Positions 50,758 through 60,012 of a stretch of 64,000 bases of DNA are shown here, piece by piece. The notes beneath the pieces are model-generated. The model was not told where the DNA came from and ran no database searches. It saw nothing but the letters and a program-made list of their open reading frames with translations. Each line of letters starts with the position of its first letter. Positions within the stretch are counted from its first letter, which is position 1. Source of the stretch: an uncultured Collinsella sp. (lineage in GTDB: Bacteria; Actinomycetota; Coriobacteriia; Coriobacteriales; Coriobacteriaceae). Location: NCBI GenBank assembly GCA_900544875.1, contig UQWS01000004.1, forward strand, positions 62,001 through 126,000, written 5' to 3'. The translations under genes were made by a program, and so were the position numbers.

Positions 50758-51618
50758 TTACTTGATGTTGTACTTAGCCATGAGGGCGTCGACGGTACCG
50801 TCGTCGGTCAGGTCCTTGATGGCCTGGTTGATGTCATCCTTGAGCTTGGTGTTGCCCTGGTTGATGGCAATGGCGTACTCCTCGCCGGTGCTAATCTGCT
50901 TGATGGTCTGGCAGGTGTTGAACTGCTCGGCGGTCAGCTGGCTGGCAACGGAGCGGTTGGTGACTACAGCGTCGCCCTTATCGGACTGCAGAGCGCTAAA
51001 GCACTCGGTAGCGTCCTTGTAGGGGACAATCTTGGCCTTGGGGAAGTTCTCCTGGGCAAAGGCCTCGGCGGTCGAGCCAGACTGGACGATGATGGTAGCG
51101 TCAGCGTTGTTGAGCTTCTCGCTGTAGTTGTCGGCCGTGATGTCGGTGTTATCGACCTTGGTCACAATAGCCTGATCGTCCATGTAGTAGGAATCAGAGA
51201 AAGTGACTTCCTTCTCACGCTCGGGCGTGTCGGTGATAGCCGCAATGGAAACGTCATACTTGGCGCCCGAAGCGACACCCGGAACCAGCGTGTCAAAGTC
51301 ATTGTTGATATACTCGACATCCAGGCCCAGCTTGTCGCCGATGGCCTTGATGAGCTCAAGGTCAAAGCCCTGATAATCGCCGTTGTCATCCTTGTACTCA
51401 AACGGAGCGTACTCGGCAGAGGTGCCGACGGTCAGCGTACCATCCTTGACGAGCGCGTACTCCTTGGAGCCGTCGACCTTCTCGACCTTAGCGTCGTCAG
51501 AGCTGCTGGAACCGGCATCAGAACCAGAGGTGGCGTTGGACGAGCCGCAGCCCGTCAGTGCGAGGGCGAGCGCCATGGCACCCGTGGCGGCAAATGCGCC
51601 AAGCTTCTTGAGCTTCAT
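50758..51618 (-). CDS. amino-acid ABC transporter substrate-binding lipoprotein
   Basis: 286 residues. Lipoprotein signal with lipobox ALTGCGSS (Cys near 24), a Ser/Asp-rich tether, then a family-3 solute-binding fold: GTLTVGTSAEYAPFEYKDD, YQGFDLELIKAIGDKLG, and the hinge AAITDTPEREKEVTFSDSYY. Glutamine, glutamate or similar polar amino acids are likely ligands. AAGGAG precedes ATG 51618. Confidence 0.92.
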   Translation of the reverse strand: MKLKKLGAFAATGAMALALALTGCGSSNATSGSDAGSSSSDDAKVEKVDGSKEYALVKDGTLTVGTSAEYAPFEYKDDNGDYQGFDLELIKAIGDKLGLDVEYINNDFDTLVPGVASGAKYDVSIAAITDTPEREKEVTFSDSYYMDDQAIVTKVDNTDITADNYSEKLNNADATIIVQSGSTAEAFAQENFPKAKIVPYKDATECFSALQSDKGDAVVTNRSVASQLTAEQFNTCQTIKQISTGEEYAIAINQGNTKLKDDINQAIKDLTDDGTVDALMAKYNIK

Positions 51619-51765
51619 AATCAGTCTCCTTCCGGTGACCTCGTTTGATTCAGAGGCCTGCAAAAACTGTTGGCTATTATGCACCTGGAATTACGAATCT
51701 GCAATGAGAAAACTGATTGAAACAAACCCATAACGTGAATGGAATACTCTACTTTGTGACAGTCA

Positions 51766-52632
51766 TTACTGCTGCAATGACCTTAATAATCTAATTTCAG
51801 CTGCATAACCTGCAAGTTCGTTCGGAGTCTCCAAAATAAACGGCAGCGAACACAAACGGCCATTCGATACAATATTCTGCATAACCTGCATACCGCCACC
51901 AAATTCCTCGCTGCCAAGGTATCCCTTGCCGATGCACTCGTGACGATCTTTATGGGCGCCACAAGGGTTCTTCGAATCGTTGATGTGTACGGCATGCAAG
52001 CGATCGATACCCACCACGCGGTCGAACTCGTCGAGTACGCCGTCCAGATCATGGATGATGTCGTAGCCGGCATCGCTCACATGGCAGGTGTCCAAACAAA
52101 CGCCCAGCTTATCGGACAGCTCTGGGCACTTGGCGGCAACGCCCTCGATAATGCACGCCAGTTCTTCAAAGCTACGGCCCACCTCGGTGCCCTTGCCTGC
52201 CATGGTCTCAAGCAATACCGTCGTCTGCTGTCCCTCAAACATCACCTGGCACAGCGTGTCGACAATCATCTGAATGCCGACGTCTGCCCCCTGTCCCACA
52301 TGCGCACCGGGATGAAAATTGTAGTAGTTGCCGGGCAGTGCTTCCAGACGCTGCAAGTCCTCGGCCATTGCCTCCAAGGCAAACTCGCGCGCCCGCTCTT
52401 TGGCAGAACAGGGGTTGTAGGTATACGGGGCATGCGCCACCAGCGGGCCAAAGTCGTTTTGCTCCATAAGCTCGCGCAGGGCCGCCACGTCATCCATGTC
52501 AAGGTCTTTTGCCTTGCCACCGCGCGGGTTGCGCGTAAAGAACGCAAAGGTATTGGCGCCAATGGACAACGCCGTCTCCCCCATCGCCCGATAGCCCTTC
52601 GTCGTCGAAAGATGGCACCCGATCGTCAGCAT
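51766..52632 (-). CDS. nfo: deoxyribonuclease IV (endonuclease IV)
   Basis: AP endonuclease of base-excision repair. 288 residues. GCHLSTTKGYRAMGETA, VAHAPYTYNPCS, NFHPGAHVG, LLETMAGKGTEVG, CLDTCHVSDAGYD, AVHINDSKNPCGAHKDRHE carry the zinc ligands. ATG 52632 has GGGGGAG six bases upstream, and that site lies at the edge of an intergenic hairpin element. Confidence 0.93.
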   Translation of the reverse strand: MLTIGCHLSTTKGYRAMGETALSIGANTFAFFTRNPRGGKAKDLDMDDVAALRELMEQNDFGPLVAHAPYTYNPCSAKERAREFALEAMAEDLQRLEALPGNYYNFHPGAHVGQGADVGIQMIVDTLCQVMFEGQQTTVLLETMAGKGTEVGRSFEELACIIEGVAAKCPELSDKLGVCLDTCHVSDAGYDIIHDLDGVLDEFDRVVGIDRLHAVHINDSKNPCGAHKDRHECIGKGYLGSEEFGGGMQVMQNIVSNGRLCSLPFILETPNELAGYAAEIRLLRSLQQ

Positions 52633-52640
52633 CTCCAACT

Positions 52641-52729
52641 CCCCCTCATCAGTTGCGGTGAAATACGGTCTATTGGTGCCTTATTTTGGCGCAAACAGAC
52701 CGTATTCCACCGCAAGTTATAAAAGGGGC
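52641..52729 (-). repeat. covarying hairpin element, copy A
   Basis: Outer stem TTGCGGTG (52653-52660) with CACCGCAA (52708-52715); inner stem AATACGGTCT (52662-52671) with AGACCGTATT (52697-52706); CCCC and GGGG at the ends also pair. It ends 8 bases before the nfo ATG and sits in the gap after the Gfo/Idh gene. A sister copy with different but still complementary inner arms is at 53809-53893. Confidence 0.8.
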
Positions 52730-52783
52730 ATCAGGGACAAAGGCCTCCAGGCATTCCAAGCGCTGGTGCCATGCCCCCACGCC

Positions 52784-53803
52784 CTAAAGTTTCAAACGAA
52801 TCGCATCGATGATGTGCGCGCAGCGCTGCGTGGCGGCAAGGGGCATGACGGGGCTTTCGAGTTTCCCCGCCTGAATGAGCTGCGTCGCATGCTGGATTTC
52901 GCCGTAGAAATCATCGACCTCAAACGGGGCATTTATTTCGAGCGTTCGCCCGTCGGAGTACTTCACATGGGCGAGCTCGGGGCGATGGAGACGCTCGATT
53001 TCCAACGAACCCCGCTCACAGGCAATCGTTAAGCGGCTTTCATATGTTGCTTTGCCGTCGCACACCATATGAATGGGTATACCGCCGACGCTCATATGGA
53101 TCTCGTCGGCCCAATCGACGCGACCGCCCGATACGTCACGCCAGCGAACTTCACGGGACGAAACCTCGCACGCGCCCGTGAGCAAATCCTCAAACCAACC
53201 GACCGCATAGCAGCCCATGTCATATAGACAGCCGCCCTGCAACGGATCAAGCAGATAGCCCGAAGGAGACTCGCCGTAATCGAGCTTTTGCACGCTTTCA
53301 ATCGAGACAATACGGCCAAGCTCACCCGACGCAAGCAAGTCCTTCACGCGAGTGCGCATCGGGCAAAACCGATTCTTCATCGCCTCCATAAACAGCACGC
53401 CGCGCTCGCGAGAGATGGAGGCAATCGAGAGAGCCTCTTCCTCACTCAAAACGGCCGGCTTTTCGCACAGCACGGCCTTTCCGGCGCGCAGCGCGCGACA
53501 GGCCCAACGCGTATGCATGCCATGCGGAAGAGCCAAGTAGATTGCGTCGACATCGGGGGCGGCAATCAGCGCGCCATAAGCCGCGTCGCCGTTATTGTCG
53601 ACCGAGGCATGGCCATGCGCAGCATCGATCGAAAACGCTCGGCAAAATTCCTCGACATGTGCAGGAGTGCGGCCGGCCGCAGCCACAAGCCGTGCCCCGT
53701 CCACCTCCTTGAGCGACGATGCAAATCGATGCGAAATGTGCCCGGCGCCCAAAACGCCCCAACGAACCTCACGCAAATCATCACATGAATCTCGATGACC
53801 CAC
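52784..53803 (-). CDS. Gfo/Idh/MocA-family oxidoreductase
   Basis: 339 residues. Rossmann motif RWGVLGAGHISHRFA, YLALPHGMHTRWACRALRAG, VLCEKPAVLSEEEA with the catalytic Lys, and FMEAMKNRFCPM. The C-terminal beta domain carries YDMGCYAVGWFEDLL. Substrate probably a sugar or cyclitol derivative. GTG 53803 is chosen from the GGGGG site upstream. Hairpin elements lie on both sides. Confidence 0.87.
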   Translation of the reverse strand: MGHRDSCDDLREVRWGVLGAGHISHRFASSLKEVDGARLVAAAGRTPAHVEEFCRAFSIDAAHGHASVDNNGDAAYGALIAAPDVDAIYLALPHGMHTRWACRALRAGKAVLCEKPAVLSEEEALSIASISRERGVLFMEAMKNRFCPMRTRVKDLLASGELGRIVSIESVQKLDYGESPSGYLLDPLQGGCLYDMGCYAVGWFEDLLTGACEVSSREVRWRDVSGGRVDWADEIHMSVGGIPIHMVCDGKATYESRLTIACERGSLEIERLHRPELAHVKYSDGRTLEINAPFEVDDFYGEIQHATQLIQAGKLESPVMPLAATQRCAHIIDAIRLKL

Positions 53804-53808
53804 GACAG

Positions 53809-53893
53809 CCCCCTTCAGTTGCGGTGAAATAGTTCCTGTTTGGCCCCTATTCTGCCGCAAACAGGAACTATTCCACCGCAAGTTATAAAAGGG
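53809..53893 (-). repeat. covarying hairpin element, copy B
   Basis: Outer stem TTGCGGTG (53819-53826) with CACCGCAA (53874-53881), as in copy A. Inner stem AATAGTTCCT (53828-53837) with AGGAACTATT (53863-53872), different in sequence from copy A but still complementary. The element begins directly after the stop codon of the aldo/keto reductase gene and ends next to the Gfo/Idh ribosome binding site. Confidence 0.8.
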
Positions 53894-55084
53894 TCATGAG
53901 GAGCGCGTTTTGCCGAAGGCCTTAAGCACCGCCGTCACGGGACCAGGCTGGAAACGTCGGCGCACATCGTCGAGACGCTCGGGAATATCGATGTGCTGCG
54001 GGCAGTGCCGCGCGCATTTGCCGCATTTGACGCAATTGCTCACCAACTTGGGCTCGCTTGTGCGCACCGCGCTCGCCGTAAAGTATTGAGACAGCCCCGT
54101 AAACCAGCTGTGCGCATAGCTTGCGTTGTAGGCGGCAAAACATCCAGGGATATTGATGCCTTTAGGGCACGGCATGCAATAGCCGCATCCCGTGCAGGGC
54201 ACACGGTTCGATTTCTCAAACTCCATCAACACGCGCGCAATCGTGTCGAGCTGGTTGGCCGTCATCGAATTCGGCAACGCGAGGTCTGCCAGTGACGAAT
54301 TCTCGTCCACCTGCGCTGTATCGGTCATACCCGAAAGCAACATGGTCACCTGGGGATGATTCCACACCCACGAGAGCCCCCAAGCGGCAGGCGTATGCAA
54401 ATGCCGATCGCATGCACCATCGAGAACAGCGCGCGCCCGCGGAGGCAATTTGCCTGCCAAGCGTCCGCCCAAAAGCGGCTCCATCACAAACACCGCGAGA
54501 CCTCGCTCGGCGGCGGCCATGAGCCCCGCCGTTCCCGCCTGATATCGTTCTCCAGCGTAGTTGTACTGGATCTGGCAAAAGTCCCACTCATACGCATCGA
54601 GCATCGTAAGGAAGTCCGCCGCGCTGCCGTGGTATGAAAAACCGATCTGGCGAATGCGCCCCGAAGCCTTTTGGCGCGCAATCCAGTCCTCGATGCCCAG
54701 TGCCACCACGCGCTCCCACTGGGCGGGCGAGGTAATGTTGTGCATAAGGTAATAGTCGATATGGTCGGTCTGCAGGCGGCGCAGTTGCTCGTCGAAGAAC
54801 CGGTCGAAATCCTCCGCGCACTTGCACGAAGCATGCGGCAACTTAGTCGCCAGCAACACCCGGTCACGCAGCCCCAAGCGCTCAAGCGAGGCGCCCACGC
54901 ACGCCTCGTTACCGGGATAGAGATACGCGGTGTCCAGATAATTAATCCCCTGCTCCACCGCACGGGAAATGATGGCGTCGGCTGCCTTCGCATCCGGGCG
55001 TCCCGGCGCACCGGGAAACCTCATGCAGCCCAGCCCCAACGCCGAGATACGGTTGCCGCTTTTGGGGTCAACGCGATATTGCAC
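53894..55084 (-). CDS. aldo/keto reductase with C-terminal 4Fe-4S domain
   Basis: 396 residues. TIM-barrel AKR part: GLGCMRFPG, YLDTAYLYPGNE, TKLP, HIDYYLMHN and IGFSYHGS. After about residue 275 come two Cys-rich ferredoxin-like motifs: CTGCGYCMPCP and CVKCGKCARHCPQ. Such fusions reduce carbonyls with electrons from iron-sulfur clusters. GTG 55084 follows GGGAGGGG. Confidence 0.9.
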   Translation of the reverse strand: MQYRVDPKSGNRISALGLGCMRFPGAPGRPDAKAADAIISRAVEQGINYLDTAYLYPGNEACVGASLERLGLRDRVLLATKLPHASCKCAEDFDRFFDEQLRRLQTDHIDYYLMHNITSPAQWERVVALGIEDWIARQKASGRIRQIGFSYHGSAADFLTMLDAYEWDFCQIQYNYAGERYQAGTAGLMAAAERGLAVFVMEPLLGGRLAGKLPPRARAVLDGACDRHLHTPAAWGLSWVWNHPQVTMLLSGMTDTAQVDENSSLADLALPNSMTANQLDTIARVLMEFEKSNRVPCTGCGYCMPCPKGINIPGCFAAYNASYAHSWFTGLSQYFTASAVRTSEPKLVSNCVKCGKCARHCPQHIDIPERLDDVRRRFQPGPVTAVLKAFGKTRSS

Positions 55085-55246
55085 GGCCCCTCCCCTCCCA
55101 TCGAAGCCCTGACGAGGCGAAACAAACCCGTCACGTCATCGAAACACATCGGAATCGCAATTGAGAACGTATCGTAACGCAGCAGAAATCGAGCCGTCAC
55201 GGCACCGCTTTAACATCAGCAAAAAGCCCGATGAAAGGAGCCGACC

Positions 55247-56017
55247 ATGCCCGCGCTCGACCTTTGGAACCTTGCTTCCCAGCTCAAAAGCACCGATTAT
55301 CGCTGGGTCGACCTCACCCATACGCTCTCGTGCGACACCCCGCACTGGTTTGGCTTTAAGCCGTTTGAGTCCACCAAGCTCTTCGACTACCTGCCCGACA
55401 CGCCCGAAGATATGCTCGCGCCCATGCGTTGCTTCCAGTATTCGGTCGCTTCGCAATACGGCACGCATGTCGACGCACCGCGACATTTCCATGTTGAGGG
55501 TCGTTCCCTTGGAGAGATTGAACCCATCGAGTTTATGCATCCGCTCTGTGTGATCGACAAGCACGAGGAGTGCGCCGCAAACCCCGACTTTATCCTGACC
55601 ATCGAGGACCTCAAAGCCTGGGAGGACGAGCACGGTCGTATTCCCGAGGACGCTTTCGTCGCCTTCCGCTCCGACTGGTCCAAGCTCGCCGATCTGGAAA
55701 ACAAGGACGAGGACGACCAGCCCCACTACCCCGGCTGGGACCTCGATGCTATCAAGTGGCTTGTAGAGGAACGCAATATCGGCGCCATCGGCCACGAGCC
55801 CGCAGATACCGATCCGGCGACCATCACCACGCGCGAGGACGCCTACCCCTACCCCGGCGAGCAATACATCCTCTCGGTCGACCGCTATCAGATCGAAGTC
55901 ATGGACCATCTGGACGAGCTTCCCGCCACAGGCGCCGTCATCTTCTGCACCTTCCCTAAGGTCCGTGATGGTGTCGGATACCCCGCACGCGTTTTTGCCA
56001 TCCGCCCCGCGGCATAA
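55247..56017 (+). CDS. cyclase family protein (kynurenine-formamidase-like)
   Basis: 256 residues. The metal-binding motif GTHVDAPRHFHVEGRSLGEI near residue 65, then FRSDWSKLADLE, IKWLVEERNIGAIGHEPADTD and a C-terminal CTFPKVRDGVG fit the cyclase/formamidase family. Family members hydrolyse N-formylkynurenine or dehydrate other substrates; the substrate here is unknown. AAAGGAG precedes ATG 55247. Confidence 0.85.
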   Translation: MPALDLWNLASQLKSTDYRWVDLTHTLSCDTPHWFGFKPFESTKLFDYLPDTPEDMLAPMRCFQYSVASQYGTHVDAPRHFHVEGRSLGEIEPIEFMHPLCVIDKHEECAANPDFILTIEDLKAWEDEHGRIPEDAFVAFRSDWSKLADLENKDEDDQPHYPGWDLDAIKWLVEERNIGAIGHEPADTDPATITTREDAYPYPGEQYILSVDRYQIEVMDHLDELPATGAVIFCTFPKVRDGVGYPARVFAIRPAA

Positions 56018-56090
56018 GTTCCCATGCGTTTGTTCTTCTAAATTCAGCCTCCGGTGCACGCTACACGCCCCAGCGGCATACAATCCATCA

Positions 56091-56115
56091 GGCGCCCCTT
56101 ACGCGGGCGCCTTTT
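56091..56115 (+). terminator. terminator between the cyclase and ketopantoate-reductase genes
   Basis: GGCGCCC and GGGCGCC arms with a seven-base loop, then TTTT. It lies only about 20 bases before the next start codon. Confidence 0.75.
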
Positions 56116-56134
56116 ATATGGGGAGATGATTCGC

Positions 56135-57049
56135 ATGCAGATCAACAAGGTCGCCTTTATCGGCAAGGGCGGCGTCGGCCTGCTCTACGGCAGCATGATC
56201 GCCCAGGCACTCGGCAACGATGCCGTCGAATACGTCATGGACGACGCTCGCTTTGAGCGCCATGCGAACGACGCGCTCACCGTCAACGGCAAGCCCTGCG
56301 TACTCAAGTCCGTCCGCGCCAGCGAGGCAACGCCCGCCGACCTGGTCATCTTGACGGTCAAGACCACCGGTCTCGACCAAGCACTCAAGACCATGGAGCG
56401 CATCGTGGAGCCCAATACGCTTATCGCCTCATTGTGCAACGGCATCACGAGCGAGCAAAAGATTGCCGAGCGCTTTGGCTGGGAGCATACCGTTCTTGGT
56501 ATCTGCCAGGGCATGGACGCCGTATTCCTCGACGGCGCGCTCACCTTTACCAATGCTGGCGAGATTCGCTTTGGCGCGGCAGCGGGCACCGAGCCCGCAA
56601 CCGTTACTGCCATCGACGAGCTCTATACGCGCTGCGGCATCGCCCATACCGTCGAGAGCGACATTGCGCACCGCATGTGGGCCAAACTCATGCTCAACGA
56701 CGGCATCAACCAGACCTGCATGGCCTACGGCGGGACCTACGGAAGCGCCACAGAGCCAGGCTCTGAGCAGCGTCGCTGCCTTGTTTCCGCCATGCGCGAA
56801 ACGCTTGCGGTCGCCAACGCCGAGGGCGTTGAGCTGACCGAGGCAGACCTGACGCAGATGGTGCACCTCATCGAGGGAATCGACCCCGCCGGTATGCCCT
56901 CGATGGCGCAGGACCGCATCGCACAACGAAAAACCGAAGTCGAGGAGTTCGCGGGCACCATTTGCCGCCTGGCCGCCAAACACGATATCCAAGTGCCGCA
57001 AAACGATTGGCTCTATCAGCGCATCCGCGATATCGAGAAAAGCTGGTAG
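56135..57049 (+). CDS. 2-dehydropantoate 2-reductase family protein (PanE/ApbA)
   Basis: NADPH-dependent reductase, 304 residues. FIGKGGVGLLYGSMIA nucleotide motif, VILTVKTTGLDQALK, CNGITSEQ and the catalytic Lys in RMWAKLMLNDGINQ. PanE-type enzymes make pantoate for CoA; paralogues act on other 2-oxoacids. ATG 56135 is chosen for the GGGGAG nine bases upstream. Confidence 0.87.
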   Translation: MQINKVAFIGKGGVGLLYGSMIAQALGNDAVEYVMDDARFERHANDALTVNGKPCVLKSVRASEATPADLVILTVKTTGLDQALKTMERIVEPNTLIASLCNGITSEQKIAERFGWEHTVLGICQGMDAVFLDGALTFTNAGEIRFGAAAGTEPATVTAIDELYTRCGIAHTVESDIAHRMWAKLMLNDGINQTCMAYGGTYGSATEPGSEQRRCLVSAMRETLAVANAEGVELTEADLTQMVHLIEGIDPAGMPSMAQDRIAQRKTEVEEFAGTICRLAAKHDIQVPQNDWLYQRIRDIEKSW

Positions 57050-57082
57050 CGCCCGGCTCACCACGTCAACAGGCTCAACAGC

Positions 57083-57120
57083 AAAGCCGCCACAAGGAGC
57101 ACTCCCCTTACGGCGGCTTT
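57083..57120 (+). terminator. terminator after the PanE-family gene
   Basis: AAAGCCGCC and GGCGGCTTT arms with an inner AAGGAG/CTCCCCTT pairing. Confidence 0.7.
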
Positions 57121-57157
57121 CATCTTCATCTATAACCAGTAGTCGATGTCCCGACGG

Positions 57158-57364
57158 TTAGAGCTGCGACTCCGACGCCTGGTCCTCATCGTCGCGACAA
57201 AGAACTACACCCGCACTTCCCAGCAGTGCGGCCGCGATCAACGCGCTGACCACGATAGAGGCAGCCCCACAAGACCCCTGCATGCCCGCAACGAGCGCGG
57301 CCGTAGGACCAAGGCAGCCAAGCACCAATGCGACGGCGGCAACGGCAATATCTCGAGCGTTCAC
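57158..57364 (-). CDS. small two-helix membrane protein, unknown
   Basis: 68 residues: MNARDIAVAAVALVLGCL, a short Gly/Ser loop with Cys, then SIVVSALIAAALLGSAGVVL, and a charged tail CRDDEDQASESQL. GTG start after GGAGGAAG. Two transmembrane helices with a conserved-looking Cys in each. Not recognised; the gene may be real or a small insertion-free frame. Confidence 0.5.
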   Translation of the reverse strand: MNARDIAVAAVALVLGCLGPTAALVAGMQGSCGAASIVVSALIAAALLGSAGVVLCRDDEDQASESQL

Positions 57365-57550
57365 AAGACCACTTCCTCCACGAGAAAGACTTTGCTTCTC
57401 GTGACTTAGTGTGCCCCGCGCCCATATGCGCGGCGTACTGCCACGGTAAGCGCTCTGTTAGCTCAAACGCATACATAGAACGGGCGTCCTTACGTTGCCC
57501 TAAAGCTCGGTAAAGACGCCCGTCCGCCAAATATCCGTGATGCAGAAAAA
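57365..57550. other. intergenic region with a hairpin before the secreted protein gene's end
   Basis: ACGGGCGTC (57481-57489) and GACGCCCGT (57517-57525), with inner TTAC/GTAA, form a long stem. It is downstream of the minus-strand secreted-protein gene and probably ends that transcript, although the T-run is weak. Nothing else seen. Confidence 0.5.
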
Positions 57551-58327
57551 TTACCAACCGGTATAGTAGTCGGTGGTTCCGGCTGCGCAGCCGGAGTCAT
57601 AGACCTTGCACTCGCCCTTGGAACCGGTAAACGTGGAGCCTTGTGCCTTATCGCCCGCGGCCACGACGTAGTAACCATCAGAATCGCGCCAAAAGCCCTC
57701 GGAATCCTGCGTCCATTCGCCCGTGCGGTGGTGATACAACACGTTGCTGCTGTAATAAGTCTCGCGGCGGCCATTATAGTTATTGACGCCGCTCGAGCGC
57801 GTCAGGCCCGAGCCGTTCGCGTAATACGCAGCAGACGCGTAAGACGAGCCGGAGCCGGCGTTGTAATACGAAGCCTGAACGGCCTCAGCGGCCTCGGCTT
57901 CGGCTGCGGCAGCCTCGAGAGCCTCGCGCTTGGCATCCTCAAGCGTGGAGCGGAGCTCATCGAGCTCGGTCGACTTGGCGTCGACCTCCCCCATCGTCAA
58001 CAGGCTACCCGCACCGTCGATGCAGTCCTGCAACACAGCGCGCTCGTCATCGGTAGCATAGTCGCCATACATATTCATAATGATCTGAGCGCGCATCTCC
58101 AGGGAATCGCGCTTTGCCCCCATCGAGGCGTTCCACTCCTGCATAGAGCCATAACCGTCGCCGCGGTAGTCGACGGGCTGCACCAGCGTCGCCTCGGACG
58201 GCGTAGATCCAACCGTATCGGATAGTGTTGCCGCGTGGGCATCAGTTGCGCCGGCGCCCGCCAAAAGTGCCACGGTCAGAGCGGCGGAAAGGGCGGCGGC
58301 TTTCGGTTTTCGTGAATCGATCCTCAT
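57551..58327 (-). CDS. secreted protein with helical middle and Tyr/Gly-rich C-terminus
   Basis: 258 residues. Signal peptide (SRKPKAAALSAALTVALLAG, cleaved near AHA-A). Residues 70-170 are charged and helical, with an Ala/Glu coiled coil (EALEAAAAEAEAAEAVQ). The C-terminus is Tyr/Ser/Gly/Asn-rich, with GEWTQDSEGFWRDSDGYYVV, then KVYDSGCAAGTTDYYTGW. The DSG and DYYTGW endings are faintly like 3D-domain hydrolases, without the rest of that fold. GGAGG precedes ATG 58327. Function unknown. Confidence 0.7.
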   Translation of the reverse strand: MRIDSRKPKAAALSAALTVALLAGAGATDAHAATLSDTVGSTPSEATLVQPVDYRGDGYGSMQEWNASMGAKRDSLEMRAQIIMNMYGDYATDDERAVLQDCIDGAGSLLTMGEVDAKSTELDELRSTLEDAKREALEAAAAEAEAAEAVQASYYNAGSGSSYASAAYYANGSGLTRSSGVNNYNGRRETYYSSNVLYHHRTGEWTQDSEGFWRDSDGYYVVAAGDKAQGSTFTGSKGECKVYDSGCAAGTTDYYTGW

Positions 58328-58538
58328 GTAGCTGGAAACCTCCGTAGTGCGTTTTTGCTGCGTTTGAGCTGCGTGTGATTCGATCGCGCTGCATAGTACC
58401 CCGAGCAAATCGCGACCTGCGGTTTTACTCAAAAGGCGCACGTCAATTGCGTAAAACTCACATCCTCTCAACAGGAGTTTTCCACAACTCAAATGCATAA
58501 AGCGTGTCAAAAACCCTGTTTTTGCACCCGCTCTATGC

Positions 58539-58579
58539 AAAAAAGGCGCCTGTGCAACCATTGTTCGCACAGGCGCCTT
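58539..58579 (-). terminator. terminator of metY
   Basis: AAGGCGCCTGTGC and GCACAGGCGCCTT form a 13-bp stem; six Ts follow on the minus strand. Confidence 0.9.
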
Positions 58580-58639
58580 GAGCAGGCATTTTATGCAGTT
58601 ATACCTATCGAGTCGCAAGGGGTCCTTGCACAAGTCGCC

Positions 58640-59950
58640 TTACTCGTCCAGCGCGGCGAAGGCCTGCTTCAGATCCCAAATGATATCCTCGGCGTTCTCG
58701 GTACCGATGGAAAGACGGATCGTGGAGGGCGTGATATTCTGCTCGGCGAGCTCCTCGGCAGAGAGCTGGGAGTGCGTGGTGGTAGCCGGGTGCACGACGA
58801 GCGACTTGACGTCGGCCACGTTGGCGAGCAGCGAGAACACCTGCAGATGATCGATGAACTTCCAGGCGGCCTCCTGGCCACCCTTAATCTCAAAGGTAAA
58901 GATCGAGGCACCGCCGTTGGGGAAGTACTTCTGATAGAGCTCGTGATCGGGGTGCTCAGACAGGCTCGGGTGGTTCACCTTGGCGACATGGCTGTCACCA
59001 GCCAGGAACTCAACGACCTTCTTGGTGTTCTCGACATGACGGTCAACGCGCAGCGACAGAGTCTCGGTGCCCTGGAGCAGGATCCAGGCGTTGAACGGGC
59101 TGATGCAGGCGCCCTCGTCACGCAGCAAGATAGCGCGGACATAGGTTGCGAAGGCGGCGGGACCGGCAGCCTCGGCAAACGAGACGCCATGGTAGGAGGG
59201 GTTGGGCTCGGCGATCTGCGCATACTTGCCGCTCGCCTTCCAGTCAAAGTTGCCGCCATCGACAATCACGCCGCCCAGCGAGGTGCCGTGGCCGCCAATG
59301 AACTTAGTTGCGGAGTGGACGACGATGTTGGCGCCGTGCTCCAGCGGGCGGAACAGATACGGGGTGCCGAAGGTGTTATCGACGACGACTGGCAGACCAT
59401 GCTTCTTGGCGACCACGGAGATAGCGTCGATGTTGGGGATGTCGGAGTTGGGGTTGCCGAGCGTCTCGAGATAGATGACCGTGGTGTTGTCCTTGATGGC
59501 CCCCTCGACCTCTTCCAGGTTATGGGCATCGACGAAGGTGGTCTCGACGCCAAACTGGGAGAGCGTATGCTCCAGCAAGTTGTAGGAGCCACCGTAGATG
59601 GTCTTCTGGGCAACCACATGGTCACCGGCCTGGGCAAGTGCCTGCAGGGTATAGGTGATGGCGGCGGCGCCAGAGGCGACGGCGAGGCCAGCAACGCCAC
59701 CCTCGAGTGCGGCGATACGGTCCTCGAAGACGCCCTGGGTGGAGTTGGTCAGACGGCCGTAGATGTTACCGGCGTCGGCAAGACCAAAGCGGTCGGCGGC
59801 GTGCTGGGAGTTGCGGAACACATAGCTCGTGGTCTGGTAGATAGGCACGGCGCGGGAGTCGGATGCGGGATCGGCGCTCTCCTGGCCAACGTGAAGCTGC
59901 AGGGTATCGAAACCAAAGGTGTGCTCGGGGTTGTTGATGAACTGGCTCAT
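58640..59950 (-). CDS. metY: O-acetylhomoserine sulfhydrylase / cysteine synthase-type enzyme
   Basis: PLP enzyme making homocysteine from O-acetylhomoserine and sulfide. 436 residues. PIYQTTSYVFRNSQHAADRF, YGRLTNSTQGVFEDRIAALE, PLP Lys in VHSATKFIGGHGTSLGG, and HPATTTHSQLS near the end are MetY signatures. AAGGAG precedes the start. The leader holds a 17-codon frame with two cysteine codons, suggesting control by cysteine supply. A LysR regulator gene is divergent. Confidence 0.93.
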   Translation of the reverse strand: MSQFINNPEHTFGFDTLQLHVGQESADPASDSRAVPIYQTTSYVFRNSQHAADRFGLADAGNIYGRLTNSTQGVFEDRIAALEGGVAGLAVASGAAAITYTLQALAQAGDHVVAQKTIYGGSYNLLEHTLSQFGVETTFVDAHNLEEVEGAIKDNTTVIYLETLGNPNSDIPNIDAISVVAKKHGLPVVVDNTFGTPYLFRPLEHGANIVVHSATKFIGGHGTSLGGVIVDGGNFDWKASGKYAQIAEPNPSYHGVSFAEAAGPAAFATYVRAILLRDEGACISPFNAWILLQGTETLSLRVDRHVENTKKVVEFLAGDSHVAKVNHPSLSEHPDHELYQKYFPNGGASIFTFEIKGGQEAAWKFIDHLQVFSLLANVADVKSLVVHPATTTHSQLSAEELAEQNITPSTIRLSIGTENAEDIIWDLKQAFAALDE

Positions 59951-60012
59951 GATGATCTCCTTGATCGAACAAAAGTTAATAAATTAGAGAGAAGTAAGTC
60001 GCTGTCTCCTGA

